This document shows, piece after piece, positions 29,476 through 41,876 of a stretch of 64,000 bases of DNA. The translations under genes were made by a program, and so were the position numbers. The stretch's first letter is position 1. Every line of letters begins with the position of its first letter. The stretch is from Latrodectus hesperus. Taxonomy: Eukaryota; Arthropoda; Arachnida; Araneae; Theridiidae. The stretch spans positions 21,402,322-21,466,321 of the forward strand of contig CM075857.1 in the NCBI GenBank assembly GCA_037975125.1. The letters are read 5' to 3'. The notes beneath the pieces are model-generated. The model was given only the letters and a program-made list of their open reading frames with translations, searched no databases and was not told where the DNA came from.

Positions 29476-31283
29476 ATTTTACTTTTCAATTCAAATTCAA
29501 GCTTAAAATATCTATGCAATTACATACAATAATATCATATTTTACTTCAAACCATCATATTTCCTTTTTTAAAATAATCTAATTTATCAATGTTTTAATA
29601 ATATTTGTAATACGATAGTTTTCACTTAAATGTTCCCCTAAAATGTTAGATTATGAGAACAAAAGATTATTTGCAAAATTTACTGAAAAGGAAACTATGG
29701 TCTAAATTGTTTGAATAATATGTTATAACTAAGATCATTTTAGAGACTATTGATAAAATTTTGAAAGAATTTAATTTAAATGTTTTTTAAGTAGAAAACA
29801 ACTGTAAAATGTTTTCTAAGCAAAAAATTACGAAGTGGAAAATTTCTTAGATAATTTTTTAAATATAGTGATTAAAATGTTACAATTCTGAGAAAAATAT
29901 CTCTAAACCTAATAATTTCTTAAAATATTTTATTTAAAACAATTGTTGTAATTAAAATTAATGATCTGCATTAACTAGTTCCATAAACAAATAATACAAT
30001 TGATTTTACTTATTTCACATCAGTTTTGATTTAATATGAAGCTTATATTTTAAATTATTTCAGTAATTATTTCTAAGCACTCGTTTGTTTGTTTTAGTGA
30101 ATATTACTTTAAAAAAATATGCACAGATTGTTTTAAGTGACTACAAACTTATCACTTCATGAGAAAGAAAATGTTTCATCTATTTAATTCGAAGAAAGGC
30201 TGAAAGAATCCTTAACTTTATCTGCTCGTTGAGGACTTTTCGAAAATTTAAATTTTAACATAAAGGAAATTAAGAACTTTTGTTTATTTTTTTGATTTCC
30301 TAGATCATCTAGACATCTGAAAGTCTTTGAATGAACTATTCAGGTTCTAATGCTGAGAGTTATCCTTTTAACAATTTATTCTACCCTACTTCCGAAATTC
30401 AGCCATTTAAGATTTGCAAGAGATTGCCTAATTAAAATAATACCTCTTCACATAAAATCAGGAGTTTATTTAGTTTATTATGGATTCTTAGATTTTTACT
30501 CAATGATTTTACTTTTTATTATATTTATTACACTTCGGAAAATTAAATTTTATTTCTAGAATTTCAAAAAATTTATAAAATTAAACACAATTTCTAATAG
30601 ATTTTGATAACAAAAATAGGAAAATTTGTGCCATGTAAAGTATTTCCTATTTGGAGTAATCAAAGAAAAGAAATGACTTTCCTAATTAAGAAAAATGTGG
30701 TCATTAACAATTATAGTGAATTTTGTAATTCATTAAACGCATGCATTTTATGGATTCATTAAACGCATCATTTTTAGTGTAATTTAGTTTTGAAAATGTA
30801 ATGCATAACATTAATAAAAATATCTCTGCGTCAATTGATATTTACACAAGGTCAAAATTCATGTCTAACGTAAATCTGTACTTCATTAATAATGCAATTG
30901 ACCATATTATATAAAAGAATATTTAAAAACTTCGAAAAAGTATGATCAAGTTTAGATATATTTATTTAAATATATGAAAAATTATTGTTAAGTTTTATTT
31001 GGTTGGAATTGAGATTTATGCATTTTTCAATCAGGGAAATAATTACGCATATTTGTAAAGAATTTCGAATTTTATTTATAGACATCAAACATAAAGACAA
31101 ATAGACATTTCTGGATTTTTATTAAAATTATGATTCCTATAGTGTAACATCTCATAATAAATTGAAGAACACTGATATGTGTAAAATAAAAGTACAGTTA
31201 TTGTCTATTATTAATTTTCTTTGATAGAAAAATCATCATGAGTTAATATGTATGTACAAATTCACTTTCAAAATTTAAGCTCG
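29476..31283. other. No gene recognised; A+T-rich sequence
   Basis: No coding region is supported. A short repeat CATTAAACGCAT occurs twice at 30.73-30.77 kb. Confidence 0.6.
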
Positions 31284-31299
31284 GAGAGGAAAATGATAA

Positions 31300-31470
31300 T
31301 TTCCGGAAGCCAGGCCAATCAGAATTGAAGAGGATGCAAAGCGCTGCAGGGGTAGATGGAAGTATGCAAATATGTTAGGTAGGGCAATCGCGGATTCATG
31401 TCAAGAAGATTTGCAAAAAGGACAGTCTTATAAGATACCAGCTTTATGAAGGGTTACAGAAGTTTATTAT
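31300..31470 (+). other. Unassigned coding-like stretch next to DD41D element
   Basis: The sequence turns G+C-richer at about 31.28 kb. One plus-strand frame is open from about 31300 to a TGA near 31446 and reads PEARPIRIEEDAKRCRGRW, then KYANMLGRAIADSCQEDLQK. The end (QEDLQKGQSYKIPAL) faintly resembles the paired-like N-terminal DNA-binding part of some Tc1/mariner transposases. There is no start codon, and the stretch is cut on the right by the transposon at 31472. It may be the remnant of another element, or of the same insertion-target element as the Tc1 copy on the far side. I cannot assign it. Confidence 0.3.
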
Positions 31471-31471
31471 A

Positions 31472-31748
31472 CAGAGTGATTATAAAAAAACTTTGCCAAC
31501 ATCTGCACTTCTAGCGTCCATTCTATTTAACCGATCAAGATGATACTTCAAATATAGTTCTTTTGAGATATGCGCTCGAGATTCTGTGAATGGCAACACA
31601 GTGGCCCTCGCGGTTACAGTTATAGTGACAGAAACTCGAAATTTTAGAATGGCAACGTCTACTTTTTACCATCGCAAAATGTTCAGCACATGCGAAAACC
31701 TTAAATAGCGTTGAAACGGTACCGATATGTCTAAAAACTGACGTGTTC
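31472..31748 (+). repeat. Left terminal inverted repeat of DD41D element
   Basis: About 277 bp, the inverse complement of 33127-33403 with about six mismatches. It is long for a Tc1/mariner element, whose ends are more often 20-40 bp. Confidence 0.93.
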
Positions 31749-31880
31749 TGCAAACACAAAAAAGAGTTCTGAAAACCGGCCAATAAAACACGATCTGGGC
31801 GCACGCAATAAATTTGCATGTGACAGAGTCAAGAAACCAATCACAGAACGCCGGTCGCCAGATATTCAGCGTAGGAAACC

Positions 31881-31916
31881 TATAAAATACCAAGCGGGTA
31901 TGCGAAGTCGTCATTC
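31881..31916 (+). promoter_or_regulatory. Likely core promoter of DD41D transposase (TATA + Inr)
   Basis: TATAAAA at 31881-31887 is followed about 30 nt later by TCATTC (31911-31916), a fair match to an arthropod initiator. The transposase ATG is at 31940, about 27 nt beyond. Spacing fits a TATA-driven pol II promoter just inside the left inverted repeat. Not tested; inference from motif and spacing. Confidence 0.5.
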
Positions 31917-31939
31917 GGGAACTCGCACATGCCGACGAT

Positions 31940-33019
31940 ATGAGTCTTCCTAGGAAAGTTCGCGGTGAATTGATCAAACTCTATTACCAAAATGGGATGA
32001 ACGCTGCGGAAGCCTTGCGTGTGTATCGCCGCAATCATCGACAACGACGCGGCCCATGTACTCTGCAAGCTCTGCGTGATTTAGTGCGGAAATTCGAAGA
32101 TACAGGCTGCACCTGTGACAAACAGCGCTCCGGACGGCCAACTGTTTCTGAGGACGTTGTCATGGAAGTGCACCATACAGTGACTGCAGGACACACAGAA
32201 ACCGCAAGAGGCATAGCGCGCGTGTTGCATATTCCGAACTCAACGGTCCGCAAGCTCTTGCGCTCGGTACTTCACATGTTTCCCTATCGGTTCCAGCGCG
32301 TCCAGATGTTGGAGCCGGGTGACCCACAATAGCGTCTGGACTTCGCAAATGCATTTTTGTTACGATATGATGCGGATAACGACTGGCCACTTCGCATACT
32401 ATGGACGGACGAGGCGCATTTCACCTTAAATGGCAGCATTAACACAAAGAATTGTGTGCACTGGGGAGAGACGAATCCTCACGCTGTGGCGCCAGTACCA
32501 TTATTTGACACCAAATTGACTGCGTGGTGCGGCATTACAGCTACATTTGTTCTGGGCCCGTTCTTCTTTGAGGAAACGACCCCGACTGGCCCTGCAACAT
32601 GTTCTGTAACGGGCCCTCGGTATGCAGCCATGCTGAAAAATTATGTCTTACCGGAGTTGCGTCGGCTGAATGCACTCAATGACATTGTTTGGATGCAAGA
32701 TGGTGCACCTCCACATATAGCGAGGTCAGTTAAAAGGCTCCTGGATCAGCATTTTGGTGATCGCATCATCTCACGCTATTATCCTTTTCCGTGGCCTGCG
32801 CGATACCCAGATCTGACGCCTATGGATTTCTGGTTTTGGGGCTATCTCAAATCCAGAGTTTATCTGTGCAATCCTCAAACATTGTCGGACTTAAAGGATT
32901 CTATACGGCGTGAGATTGGAAACATCCCTCGTGCCATGTTGCAAGCAGTGACATTGTCCACCGTCTCCCGCATGCAATGCGTAATTGCCTGTGATGGCAC
33001 TCATGTGGAAAATGTTTGA
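31940..33019 (+). pseudogene. DD41D-type Tc1/mariner transposase, one in-frame stop
   Basis: This is the DDE/D transposase of the surrounding element, 359 codons in one frame from ATG 31940 to TGA 33017-33019. The only lesion is TAG at 32330-32332 (codon 131, after GDPQ), which one C-to-T change from CAG would produce. The N-terminal third is a helix-turn-helix DNA-binding region of the DUF4817-like kind (ELIKLYYQNGMNAAEALRVY; GIARVLHIPNSTVRKLL). Asp 1 is in WTDEAHF (32408-32410), Asp 2 in MQDGAPPHIA (32699-32701) and Asp 3 in TPMDFWFWG (32825-32827). There are exactly 41 residues between Asp 2 and Asp 3, the spacing that defines DD41D elements such as the rosa group; assignment to that named group is my inference. 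All three catalytic Asp are present. The ATG is favoured because it follows the TATA box and begins the typical N-terminus. Confidence 0.93.
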
Positions 33020-33023
33020 AATC

Positions 33024-33029
33024 AATAAA
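33024..33029 (+). promoter_or_regulatory. Polyadenylation signal of DD41D transposase
   Basis: AATAAA lies 5 nt after the transposase stop codon, followed by a T-rich run. Its position fits a short 3' UTR ending before the right inverted repeat. Confidence 0.6.
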
Positions 33030-33126
33030 GATTTTTTTCTCTATGTGTTCTCATCATTGAGCAGTGTCTTGTCTCTGTCGTATGCATTATTCCTCCGTGC
33101 GCCTTGAAGAACTGTTTGTATGTGTA

Positions 33127-33403
33127 TAACACGTCGGTTTTCGGACATATCGGTACCGTTTCAACGCTATTTAGGGTTTTCGCATGTGCTGAACATTTTG
33201 CGATGGTAAAAAGTAGACGTTGCCATTCGAAAATTTCGAGTTTCTGTCACTATAACTGTAACCGCGAGGGCCACTGTGTTGCCATTCACAGAATCTCGAG
33301 CGCATATCTCAAAAGAACTATATTTGAAGTATCATCTTGATCGGTTAAATAGAATGGACGCTAGAAGTGCAGATGTTGGCAAAGTTTTTTTATAATCACC
33401 CTG
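33127..33403 (-). repeat. Right terminal inverted repeat of DD41D element
   Basis: Inverse complement of 31472-31748. It ends with ...tataatcaccctg directly before the TA target site at 33404-33405. Confidence 0.93.
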
Positions 33404-33427
33404 TAAGTGCTAATAGAAAGTATTTAA

Positions 33428-34498
33428 GACTTTCGAACAATTTGTTTTCAAGACATACGTGTTTCTACGACTTTTAGAAGACGAATAGAAGATTCTGAGC
33501 GCTGTCGTGATGTAGGAAGCATTGAAGCCGGACAGTCGATCTCAGGTGTTGCTCTTTTCTTCGGCGATCATCATTCTGTAATTTCATGTTTATGGAAGCA
33601 ATTCCAAACCACACAGACAGTTATCCGAAGGCCAGTAGCCGGTAACCCAAGGATTACAAAACCCGCGAAAGATCGATATATTGCAATTTTAGCAAAACGG
33701 AATGACAGAGCGACCTCCACACGAGTGACATCTATGATAACAGCGTCCATTGGTAAGGTGATATCTGCAGCTACTGTACGCCTAAGATTACATATGAGTA
33801 GGCTGTACGCGTGGGTAGCTCGAGTTTGTGTTTGTCTATCCGCCCAATCAAGAGAGGCACGATTAAAGTGGTGCCGGGAACATGTCAATTGGACTGTGTC
33901 TGATTGGGGAAATGTCATGTTTATTGATGAGTCAAGATTTGCCCTGGAGCCAGATGACAAGCGTATAAGGATATGGCATGAACAAAGAAAATGCTACTAG
34001 CCCTAAAACATCACCGAACATCACGCATTTCGAGGCGAAAGCACTATGGTTTGGGCAGGGATATCATTTGGATACCACAACGACCTGCACATCTTTAAAT
34101 GGGGTTCTGTGTCGGCTGTCCGGTATCGAGATGAAGTCCCAAAACCCATTGTGAGATTGTACGCTGCAGCAGTTTGCTTTGATTTTGTTTTAATGGACGA
34201 AAACAGACGTCTCCATAGAGCTGACATCATCGATGACTACTTGGATAGTGAAGGGATTGCGTGTATTGCGTGGCCAGCATATTTGTTCAACCTTAATCCA
34301 ATTGAAAATCTTTGGGATACTCTCGGTCGTGATGTATCTTCACGTTTCCCACCTCCGGCCACTCTTATTGAACTGGAAACTGCTCTACAAGAAGAAAGGC
34401 TATTGCTGAATTCGGCGGTGGTTGACCACGTAATTGAAAGCATGATAACAAGGTGTGAACTTTGTATACAGATGAGGAGGGATCACAGACCCTATTAA
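33428..34498 (+). pseudogene. Tc1-like transposase (DD34E), decayed
   Basis: This is a Tc1-type transposase readable in a single frame from about 33428 to the TAA at 34496-34498. The expected start is near 33455, where the codon is ATA and not ATG. The N-terminal paired-like DNA-binding part is visible (GSIEAGQSISGVALFF; VIRRPVAGNPRIT), then ARLKWCREHVNW. Asp 1 is in FIDESRFALEPDDKR (33926-33928). The second site is Glu (GAA, 34199-34201) in the context MDENRRLHRA, where the family has MDDNARPHRA. The Glu of the third site is in LNPIENLW (34304-34306), 34 residues on. Two stops interrupt the frame (TAG 33998-34000, TAA 34004-34006). Length, about 347 codons, is normal. Loss of the start, two stops and an altered catalytic site mean it is inactive. 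No inverted ends were found; the left part of the element may have been removed or displaced by the DD41D insertion that ends 22 nt before the open frame. Confidence 0.92.
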
Positions 34499-35725
34499 TG
34501 TCCTTTTTTCATTTTATACATAATTCTGTTTAAATCTCCAGTATGTCATTACCTGATAACTTACACTAATTTAATATTATTTTCATTTCTAAGATTTTAA
34601 TTAATTTTAAAAATTACAATTTCATTACAATTTTGTCTTGTATGTGTATTTGTATTTAAATAACTTCATCTTCCTAACAAACGTAATAAGCTAAAACTGA
34701 TTATGCTTATTATGTTTCATAATCTCTTGAATTCTTGTGTTAGGAAATATCATCCTGAAAATATTTTTAATTGTGTGCTTTAAAGGAAGGGGACAATGGT
34801 CTTTATAATTCGAACATTTTAATAAAAGAATTTAATGACAATTATAGAACTCAAAAAACACAAGCTAACAAAAAGTTATTTTTGTATTTACGATTTAACT
34901 ATATATCAGAACTTTATTTTATGCTTTCTGACCTATCTTATAGTCTATTTTTAATTTTTGTAATGAATACAGAATACATTTAATTATCTTTGAATAAGGA
35001 TTTGTTTTGAGAGATTAATAAAAATATTTAAGTTTATAAAAATATCTATGAAAACATTATGTTCAATTAGCTTTTAGATCCGTAAGTATTTTCATAATAA
35101 TTTTGTGTGTGTGTTATGTAAGTAATTAATTTATATGCACTATGAATAAAATATTATATTATAAATGTGCTATATTATAATTTAAACACATAAATATTAA
35201 ATAATCCAATTTTTAAAATATTATAAATTTTATAATAATCTTTTTCTTATAAATAGTTTACCTTTTCGATTTAATTTAACTGTTATAGGCAGCTATTTAA
35301 TTCAATGTTACAATACCTTATGAACATTCAAACTTTTTAAGTGCATCTGTAGCTCAAAAAATAATGCTAACAGGTTTATATTTAAAACTTTATAAACTTC
35401 ACTAATGATTGATTGTAAGAGGAAATTGAATCTCAAAGTTACTTTGAAAATATCATGTTCTTTTTAAATAATTAATCACTAAAAAATTTCATCTATAAAA
35501 CATCCATTTTATTAATTTTATAAATACATTTTATATGTTATCACAAATACTTAAAAGGAGGAGGGATTTATGTTTATATTTAGAATAACTTTTGATTTAT
35601 TTATGTTTCTTCTATGAAAATATGTCAAATATTTAAAAGTTTCTTAGATTTATTTGATTTTCATAGAAAATTAATTTAATATATTCTTTTTTATGTTTAT
35701 TATAAAGATTGTTTATTGAACTAGA

Positions 35726-35833
<108 letters not shown>

Positions 35834-36765
35834 ATATTTTTGCATCATAAGAAAATTATTGTAAATAATATTTAATCTATTAAAAATCAAATTAAAATTA
35901 CAATGAATATTTCATAGCATTAAATTGCAGTTGCCTAACATATTGCATGTGAAATGCATTCATTGAAATTAATAACATGATAACTTCTATGCGTCGTAAA
36001 ACAAGTTATAACATACGTTAATAAAGTTATGACGATTCAGAATAAAATATATAGAAACTAATAAATAAGAACAACATAGCTCATGAAATATATGTCATTA
36101 ATTAAAATAAACTTTTAGTCAAGTATAAAATTCAATAACAATTATGTAAACATATCCTAAATTGCAAATTCAACAATAATTATCTAGAAATACAATTATA
36201 GAGTCATTATCAAATTTGACTTAAGAAAAATGTTTCTTATTACGTGTGAGCTCTAGGATAAATATTGTTGTTAAATATCAATTATTCATCTAGCCTCATC
36301 AAAGCATAATTAACTTTTTTCAATCATCAACATTAGTAAATAATGATATTATATTTTAAGACAAGCAAAAGTATTAATGATTCATTTTTGATTGCATGTA
36401 ATCCAAATTTTTATAAATTTTTTCATAAATAACTTCGGCAATAATTATTTTCCATTCACATTCCTTAATGACTTTGCACTAATTATTATAATATTGTATA
36501 AAAAATACTCTCTTTTAAAAATAAAAATTAAGTACAAAAATAGATCATCAATTAGTGTATTAATTTGTATGAGATTAACGAATTTAAAATTCTATTAACG
36601 AAAAAAATTTTAAAGCAAACTTTTTGAAATGTGATCAGTAATTTTCAAGCATATATTCAGAAATTAACTGTTGCATATTAAATCATACCTAATATCAATT
36701 ATAAAAGTAAGTAGCACCTAAATAACATTAATTTCATATCCAACTAGCAACTAACTATTTGCTTT

Positions 36766-36878
<113 letters not shown>

Positions 36879-36996
36879 ATATATATTTCAATTAATTGTG
36901 TTTAATTAAAAATTATAATATGCGTTTACAATTATAATACATTTTATTGAAACAAATAAAATTAGAAATATTTAAATTTTACATAATCGTATAATA

Positions 36997-37275
36997 GATA
37001 CGGTGGCTTAGTGACATGCGCTCGCAGGGTGCGGTCCGTGGTTCGAACGTTGGTCAGGGAAAAGTCGACATTTCCTTTCAGCCCTTCAGTGGGTCGATAA
37101 TTTGAGTACCAAGCATGCTTAGAGACTAACACTTGGGTTTCACTTTAGATTGACCATCTAATTAGGACATATGTTTCCCGTCCCAGTGCCCTCGGTCAAG
37201 AAAATAAATATGGGTACTGTAGGCCTTGGCCTAAATATGGATTGATTGTCTTGCCACAAGTTTATCTTTTATTTA
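36997..37275 (+). mobile_element. tRNA-derived SINE (family C)
   Basis: This is a G+C-richer block with a tRNA-like head: an A box near 37003-37014 (GTGGCTTAGTGA) and a B box GGTTCGAACG (37040-37049), spaced as in a tRNA. The body of about 200 bp (GTGCCCTCGGTCAAGAAAATAAATATGG region) does not match families A or B. A possible 7-bp target duplication TATAATA lies at 36990-36996 and 37276-37282, but in A+T-rich DNA this is weak. The boundaries are approximate. Confidence 0.75.
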
Positions 37276-37282
37276 TATAATA

Positions 37283-40200
37283 ACTAGGGTGAGTGGAAAT
37301 TAAAAGTTCATTTTATATCATTATGATAAGTCAAAATTAATAATAATGATTTATGCAATATGCTATATTACAATGATAAATATACGGTAAACTGTAAAGA
37401 TATGGACTCCTCTGAAAAATATGAGAGTAATACATGTAATTAGGTTGGTGCAATGCAATTATTAGGCAAGTAAAATTCTCTATTATATCTGAAATAAAGT
37501 TGAATATAATTAAATTTAATGAAATATTGAATAATTTTTAAAAATACCGTTATATATATATTTAAGATTTTTCTTTTTCGTTAGTGCAATTGTCCTTAGA
37601 ATTAGGATGTCATCAGAATTATCATTTTTTTATTATATTACTCGAACTATCAATATTAAAAACAGTAAAATTTAATTAAAATACTTACAGCACATGGGTG
37701 CCTAATTAAAATATTTACAGCACAATGAAATGTGCGATGTAAAGAATTATTTTCAACATTTTAAAATAATGGAAAGTGTGCATATAAGGTATTCGAAAAC
37801 TTTAGATTTATTTTAATTAAGATTGGTTTGTTTAATTACTTAAGGTTTTCTAGTTTAATTAATTAAGGGATGAAATAGGAAAAAGTATAGTTGAAAACGC
37901 ATAGTAGAGGACCAAAGTTTTTCAAAGAAATATTACAGAAATGGTTGCTGTACCATATTTTAATATAAATAATATTATTAATGTATCATGCCAATGTTAG
38001 AAAATAATATTTGTTTTATAATTAAAATTTATTTCAAAATATATAGATTATTTTTCTTTTTTATCGTTACATTTATGTTGCTATTAAAATTATTTTTTGT
38101 AAAAATTTAATATTTTAGACATATTTTTACCTACTTACATTTGAAAAATTTTACATTAAAAATTAAAACTTTACTAAATTTATTATTCATTCATATTTCG
38201 GTCAATTGCTTTTTGATGGAAATCTGTTATGTTGAATTTTTTCCATGGTATAAAATGTACTGTATATATGGAACTATTCTTAACAGAGTAATTATTTTAA
38301 GAAGCTTCATAATATTTGTAAATAAATTTCAACAAAAATGGAAGTTAAAATTTATCGTATTTATTCATTATTCAAAATATTTAATAAAATACACAATATT
38401 TAGAGGACTTTTTACTTTTTGATAATAATTTTCATTTTATATTTTGTAGTGTAAATTATTGAAAAGAAAATATAATTGATTTATTTTACTTGGAAAACAA
38501 TACTTCTAAAACATATGATTATTATAATAGAATAGTAGTGAAAAAAATTGTGTTCTATTCAATTCTACATATAAAAAAATTAAACGAAGAATACATAATA
38601 GAGAATCTGGGAAGAAATATCAAAATTATGCCTAAATTGTTTTGACATGACGCGTATATTCTTATAAAAATATTCATGTTTTTAATAATTCTTAGAAAAT
38701 GCTTTATAAATATAAGTTCTATTATTATTGCTTTTATCTAGCTTATATTAAAGTTGCATTTTTTTATTGAATGACTCATTTACTTCCAGTCTTAGAAGTA
38801 GCTGTTGCGGCACTTTTACCCAATATATTAATATGTAATTTTGTTCTTATTGTAATTCCATAATATTAGTGTACTATTACTTTATAATAAAATAAATACT
38901 GTCAAAATTCATATTCTTAATGGACATATTTGAATTATTTATTTTTTACTTTTTTATTAATAACAAGTACTAATAAAATGAGCAATTTACTCTGAGATTA
39001 TTTTTAATGGAGTACAAACATTTAAAATAATTTTATAATCATATGCAATAGGGAACATCGAAAGTAAAGTTTATATCATTGGATTAAAAATTTTGTATTT
39101 TCTAAGAAAACACTTTGTGAAATACCAGAAAGTGTCAAAAATTTAAATTTTTATATTAAATTCTAAATGCTTGATACTTAGATATTTGACTTAAATATAT
39201 TTGTAATAAATGAACAGTAGGGAAATTAATTGTTTTACAATTAATTACCTATATATAATTTAGAATTAATTTTTTATATTTGCGTGTGTCTATAACTGAA
39301 TATTTAACTTTTAAAAATTCATTTGTATGAAAAAGTTTGAATTAATTATTCCTTTAGTGTATTTAACAAAAAGTGTAATGAAACTAGCCTTGTCTTATGA
39401 TGCAGTCCATAAATAAATAATTACATTGAAATTTTCCATTAAATTTGTTTAAGTAATACAAAAAATAAAATAAGTGAAATAATTTATTCAACACAAATTG
39501 CCTTAACGAAGTTGGTAAGATTACTATCAATGCTGACAAGATTCACCCATGTTTTTATTAAGCCAACATATTGAAAAAAACCTTTAGCTATTTCTTAATA
39601 AAAGATTTTCAAATTTTCTCTATTTGAATTAATTCAAATATCTATATATAAGATTTCTTCTTAATGGAAATAATATTACATACTTGATTTCATTGTGCGT
39701 TACTCGAATTGGGATGTAGTCATCAAATTTATGCAATCCGAGTAAAAAAATGAAAACATTTTTCACACTATCCACCAGATGAAGATATTGCAAACCAAAA
39801 CAGCAATAATAATATAATATTGAAAAATATCACGTTAATTTGATATAAATAGTTTATATTTAACCTCCTCGTGTGTTTTGTAAGAGCAGATTTAATGAAT
39901 GAAAGTATACAAAGTCTCTCTTTCTCTCATCTGTGATAGGTGTAATATAAAATTAGGAATTAATATCTATTTAACGCTTTAACTTGAAATTATCATATAA
40001 ATTTCAGATTTTTATTAAATTTAAATAAATTCCTGTTGCTTAATTTTCATAAATTTAAGAATCATTTCGTTATTTATCATATTTTTTACAATGAACAATT
40101 ATGATTAATTCAACACAAATTCATAATATATCAAGAGTTGTTGTAATATATTACTTCGATAACATTAATTCATCAAAATTTATGGAAAGAGAAATACTAG

Positions 40201-41050
40201 TGTTAAGTGTTTCACCTGCCGTTTGATTTTATAACTTAGGATGAAATGAATTTTTGATGTAAAAAAATAGAAAACATTCCTGGTCCTTGTTTTATAATTA
40301 TTACCAAAATCCTTATCAAAATGTTCAGTTAAACTGTATTTTTTTTAATACAATTTCAAAGAATTAAATAAATATACTTCATATGATTTTGTGAAAAACG
40401 AATGACGTGAATTAAGGAAAGAAAATATACAGAGTTTGTTTTAAAAATTCCCTAACAACTATTATCTTATCATAAAATATTTTATCTTTATAATTTTATT
40501 AGAACTTATCGATGCAGATTTTAATTACAAGTTTATAGCTGTTGGTTTTCATATCTATTTGTAAATTTTCTTTCATTAATAAGCAAGTGTCCTTAACTGA
40601 AAAAATACACTCATCTACCTTATTTTTTCTGTTATTACCGACTAAAATGAATTTACTGTAAGAAGTAAAAACCATTGTAATTTTTGAAAACTATTCTTTC
40701 CTAATTATTTGCAAACAATCTATTTATGTGACAGATTTTAATTGAATGTTAATTTTCAATGCTTTTTTTGATATTTCAACTTAGTAAATAAAGATTTTTT
40801 TAAATTAATGCTTAATCCTATCATTCTTTATTAAAAAGAGATTACATATCTTACAAAATACATAATTATGAATGAACTTTCACTAAAATGTATGCATTTA
40901 TATTTAAAATAAATATGAGTGATTTACTTGTAATAAAAATGCATTATAATTGTAACTCTTTCATTTACTGTTATTAAGTTTTTCCAAAACATTTTACTTA
41001 CTAAGTTTAAGGAAAATATTGTTTCCTTGTTTTATATTTTACAGATTCAA
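37283..41050. other. No gene recognised; A+T-rich sequence
   Basis: No coding region is supported. The open frame at 38141-38422 is A+T-rich and without recognisable motif. A short TTAGGTTGGTGCAA-like string at about 37440 is discussed under rejected items. Confidence 0.6.
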
Positions 41051-41439
41051 AATATAAGGTAAAAAGACAGTTCTTGCCAATTTCGTGTTGAAATTGAGTG
41101 AGGTAAGAATAAGTATGCAAATCAATGTATGACATAGTTGCGACACCAGTCAGTCGAGAGTAGGAATATCAGTCGCTAAAAAAGCAGGTCCACCGCGAGC
41201 ATTCACCACTCGTCACTCGTAGAGTCATGAAGAGAAATGAACGTGTCCAAGGACCTCATTAATGTTGTTTGTTCTAGGAATTTAAACTGAACTTATCAGT
41301 TGCTGCATCAAGTAACTAAACATATCAAGAATTTGGTGATAGTGCATTAATGAATGTGTGCAAGGCATTGGTTTCACAAATTCAGGTAGGGAGATTTGTC
41401 CCTCTGGGTTGAAGTGTCAGACAGACTAGTCGCCAAATA

Positions 41440-41876
41440 CTTCAATATGAGCTGCTAAAAATAATCCAAACGGTTACTATGGATTTGTACTCACAGCAAT
41501 TATAACGAGTTCAACAGGCATTTTGACAAAATTAAGCATCACAGGTTAATCACAAGGGTATACTGTTCTTAGTCGATAACATGAGGCCGCATATCATGCG
41601 CGTGTCGAGGAATAACATACAGCCACTTGATTGGGAGATTTAGTGCCATTCTTTTTATTCACCTAACCTTGCACCATGATGTTTATAAACACTTCCAATC
41701 CCTGGACAATCATCTTCTTGGAAAATTCTTTACCAAATAAGAGGATTTGTACCCAGCACTCACGGATATCTTTGCAACCAAAACCCTCAAGTTTTATCAC
41801 GAGGGACAACAAAATTGGAGACTCGTTGGCAGAAAGTATTGATTGTCAAAGATGATTACTTCCAGGACTAAAATCA
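41440..41876 (+). pseudogene. Old mariner transposase fossil, C-terminal half
   Basis: Between 41544 and 41876 one plus frame reads HKGILFLVDNMRPHIMRV, then IQPLDWEI, FYSPNLAP and TTKLETRWQKVLIVKDDYF. These are the second Asp motif (family HDNARPH), the YSPDLAP motif and the conserved C-terminus of mariner transposases. Just upstream, in other frames, DLYSQQL and QQAF also fit. The third Asp region is destroyed by stops (AP*CL*), and several further stops break the frame. The first catalytic Asp and the N-terminal domain could not be recognised, although 41.05-41.44 kb is more complex sequence that may be the rest of the element. No inverted ends were identified. It is much older than the copy at 4764-6031. 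Confidence 0.83.

Larger units (their letters stand above)
31470..33405 (+). mobile_element. DD41D-type Tc1/mariner transposon with long inverted repeats, near intact
   Basis: The element is 31472-33403 (1932 bp), flanked by TA on both sides (31470-31471 and 33404-33405). Its inverted repeats run from 31472 to about 31748 and from about 33127 to 33403. By hand I count about six differences in roughly 277 bp (about 98% identity), with weaker similarity for about 25 bp more. The outer ends read cagagtgattata and, on the minus strand, cagggtgattata. Inside are a TATA box, one transposase frame with a single stop codon, and an AATAAA signal. Long, little-diverged ends and an almost intact gene make this the youngest-looking element in the window. 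The open frames seen inside the inverted repeats are not genes. Confidence 0.95.

Noticed and set aside
31535..31819. 94-residue minus-strand open frame, with a near-identical 78-residue plus-strand partner at 33104-33340
   Set aside because: They are the same sequence read from the two inverted repeats of the DD41D element and do not resemble a protein family.
32035..32390. Minus-strand open frames under the DD41D transposase
   Set aside because: Shadows of the plus-strand transposase, which has family motifs and catalytic residues.
37441..37456. String like TTAGGTTGGTGCAA, the typical end of irritans-type mariner elements
   Set aside because: Only about 13 bases match and no second end or transposase piece was found near it.
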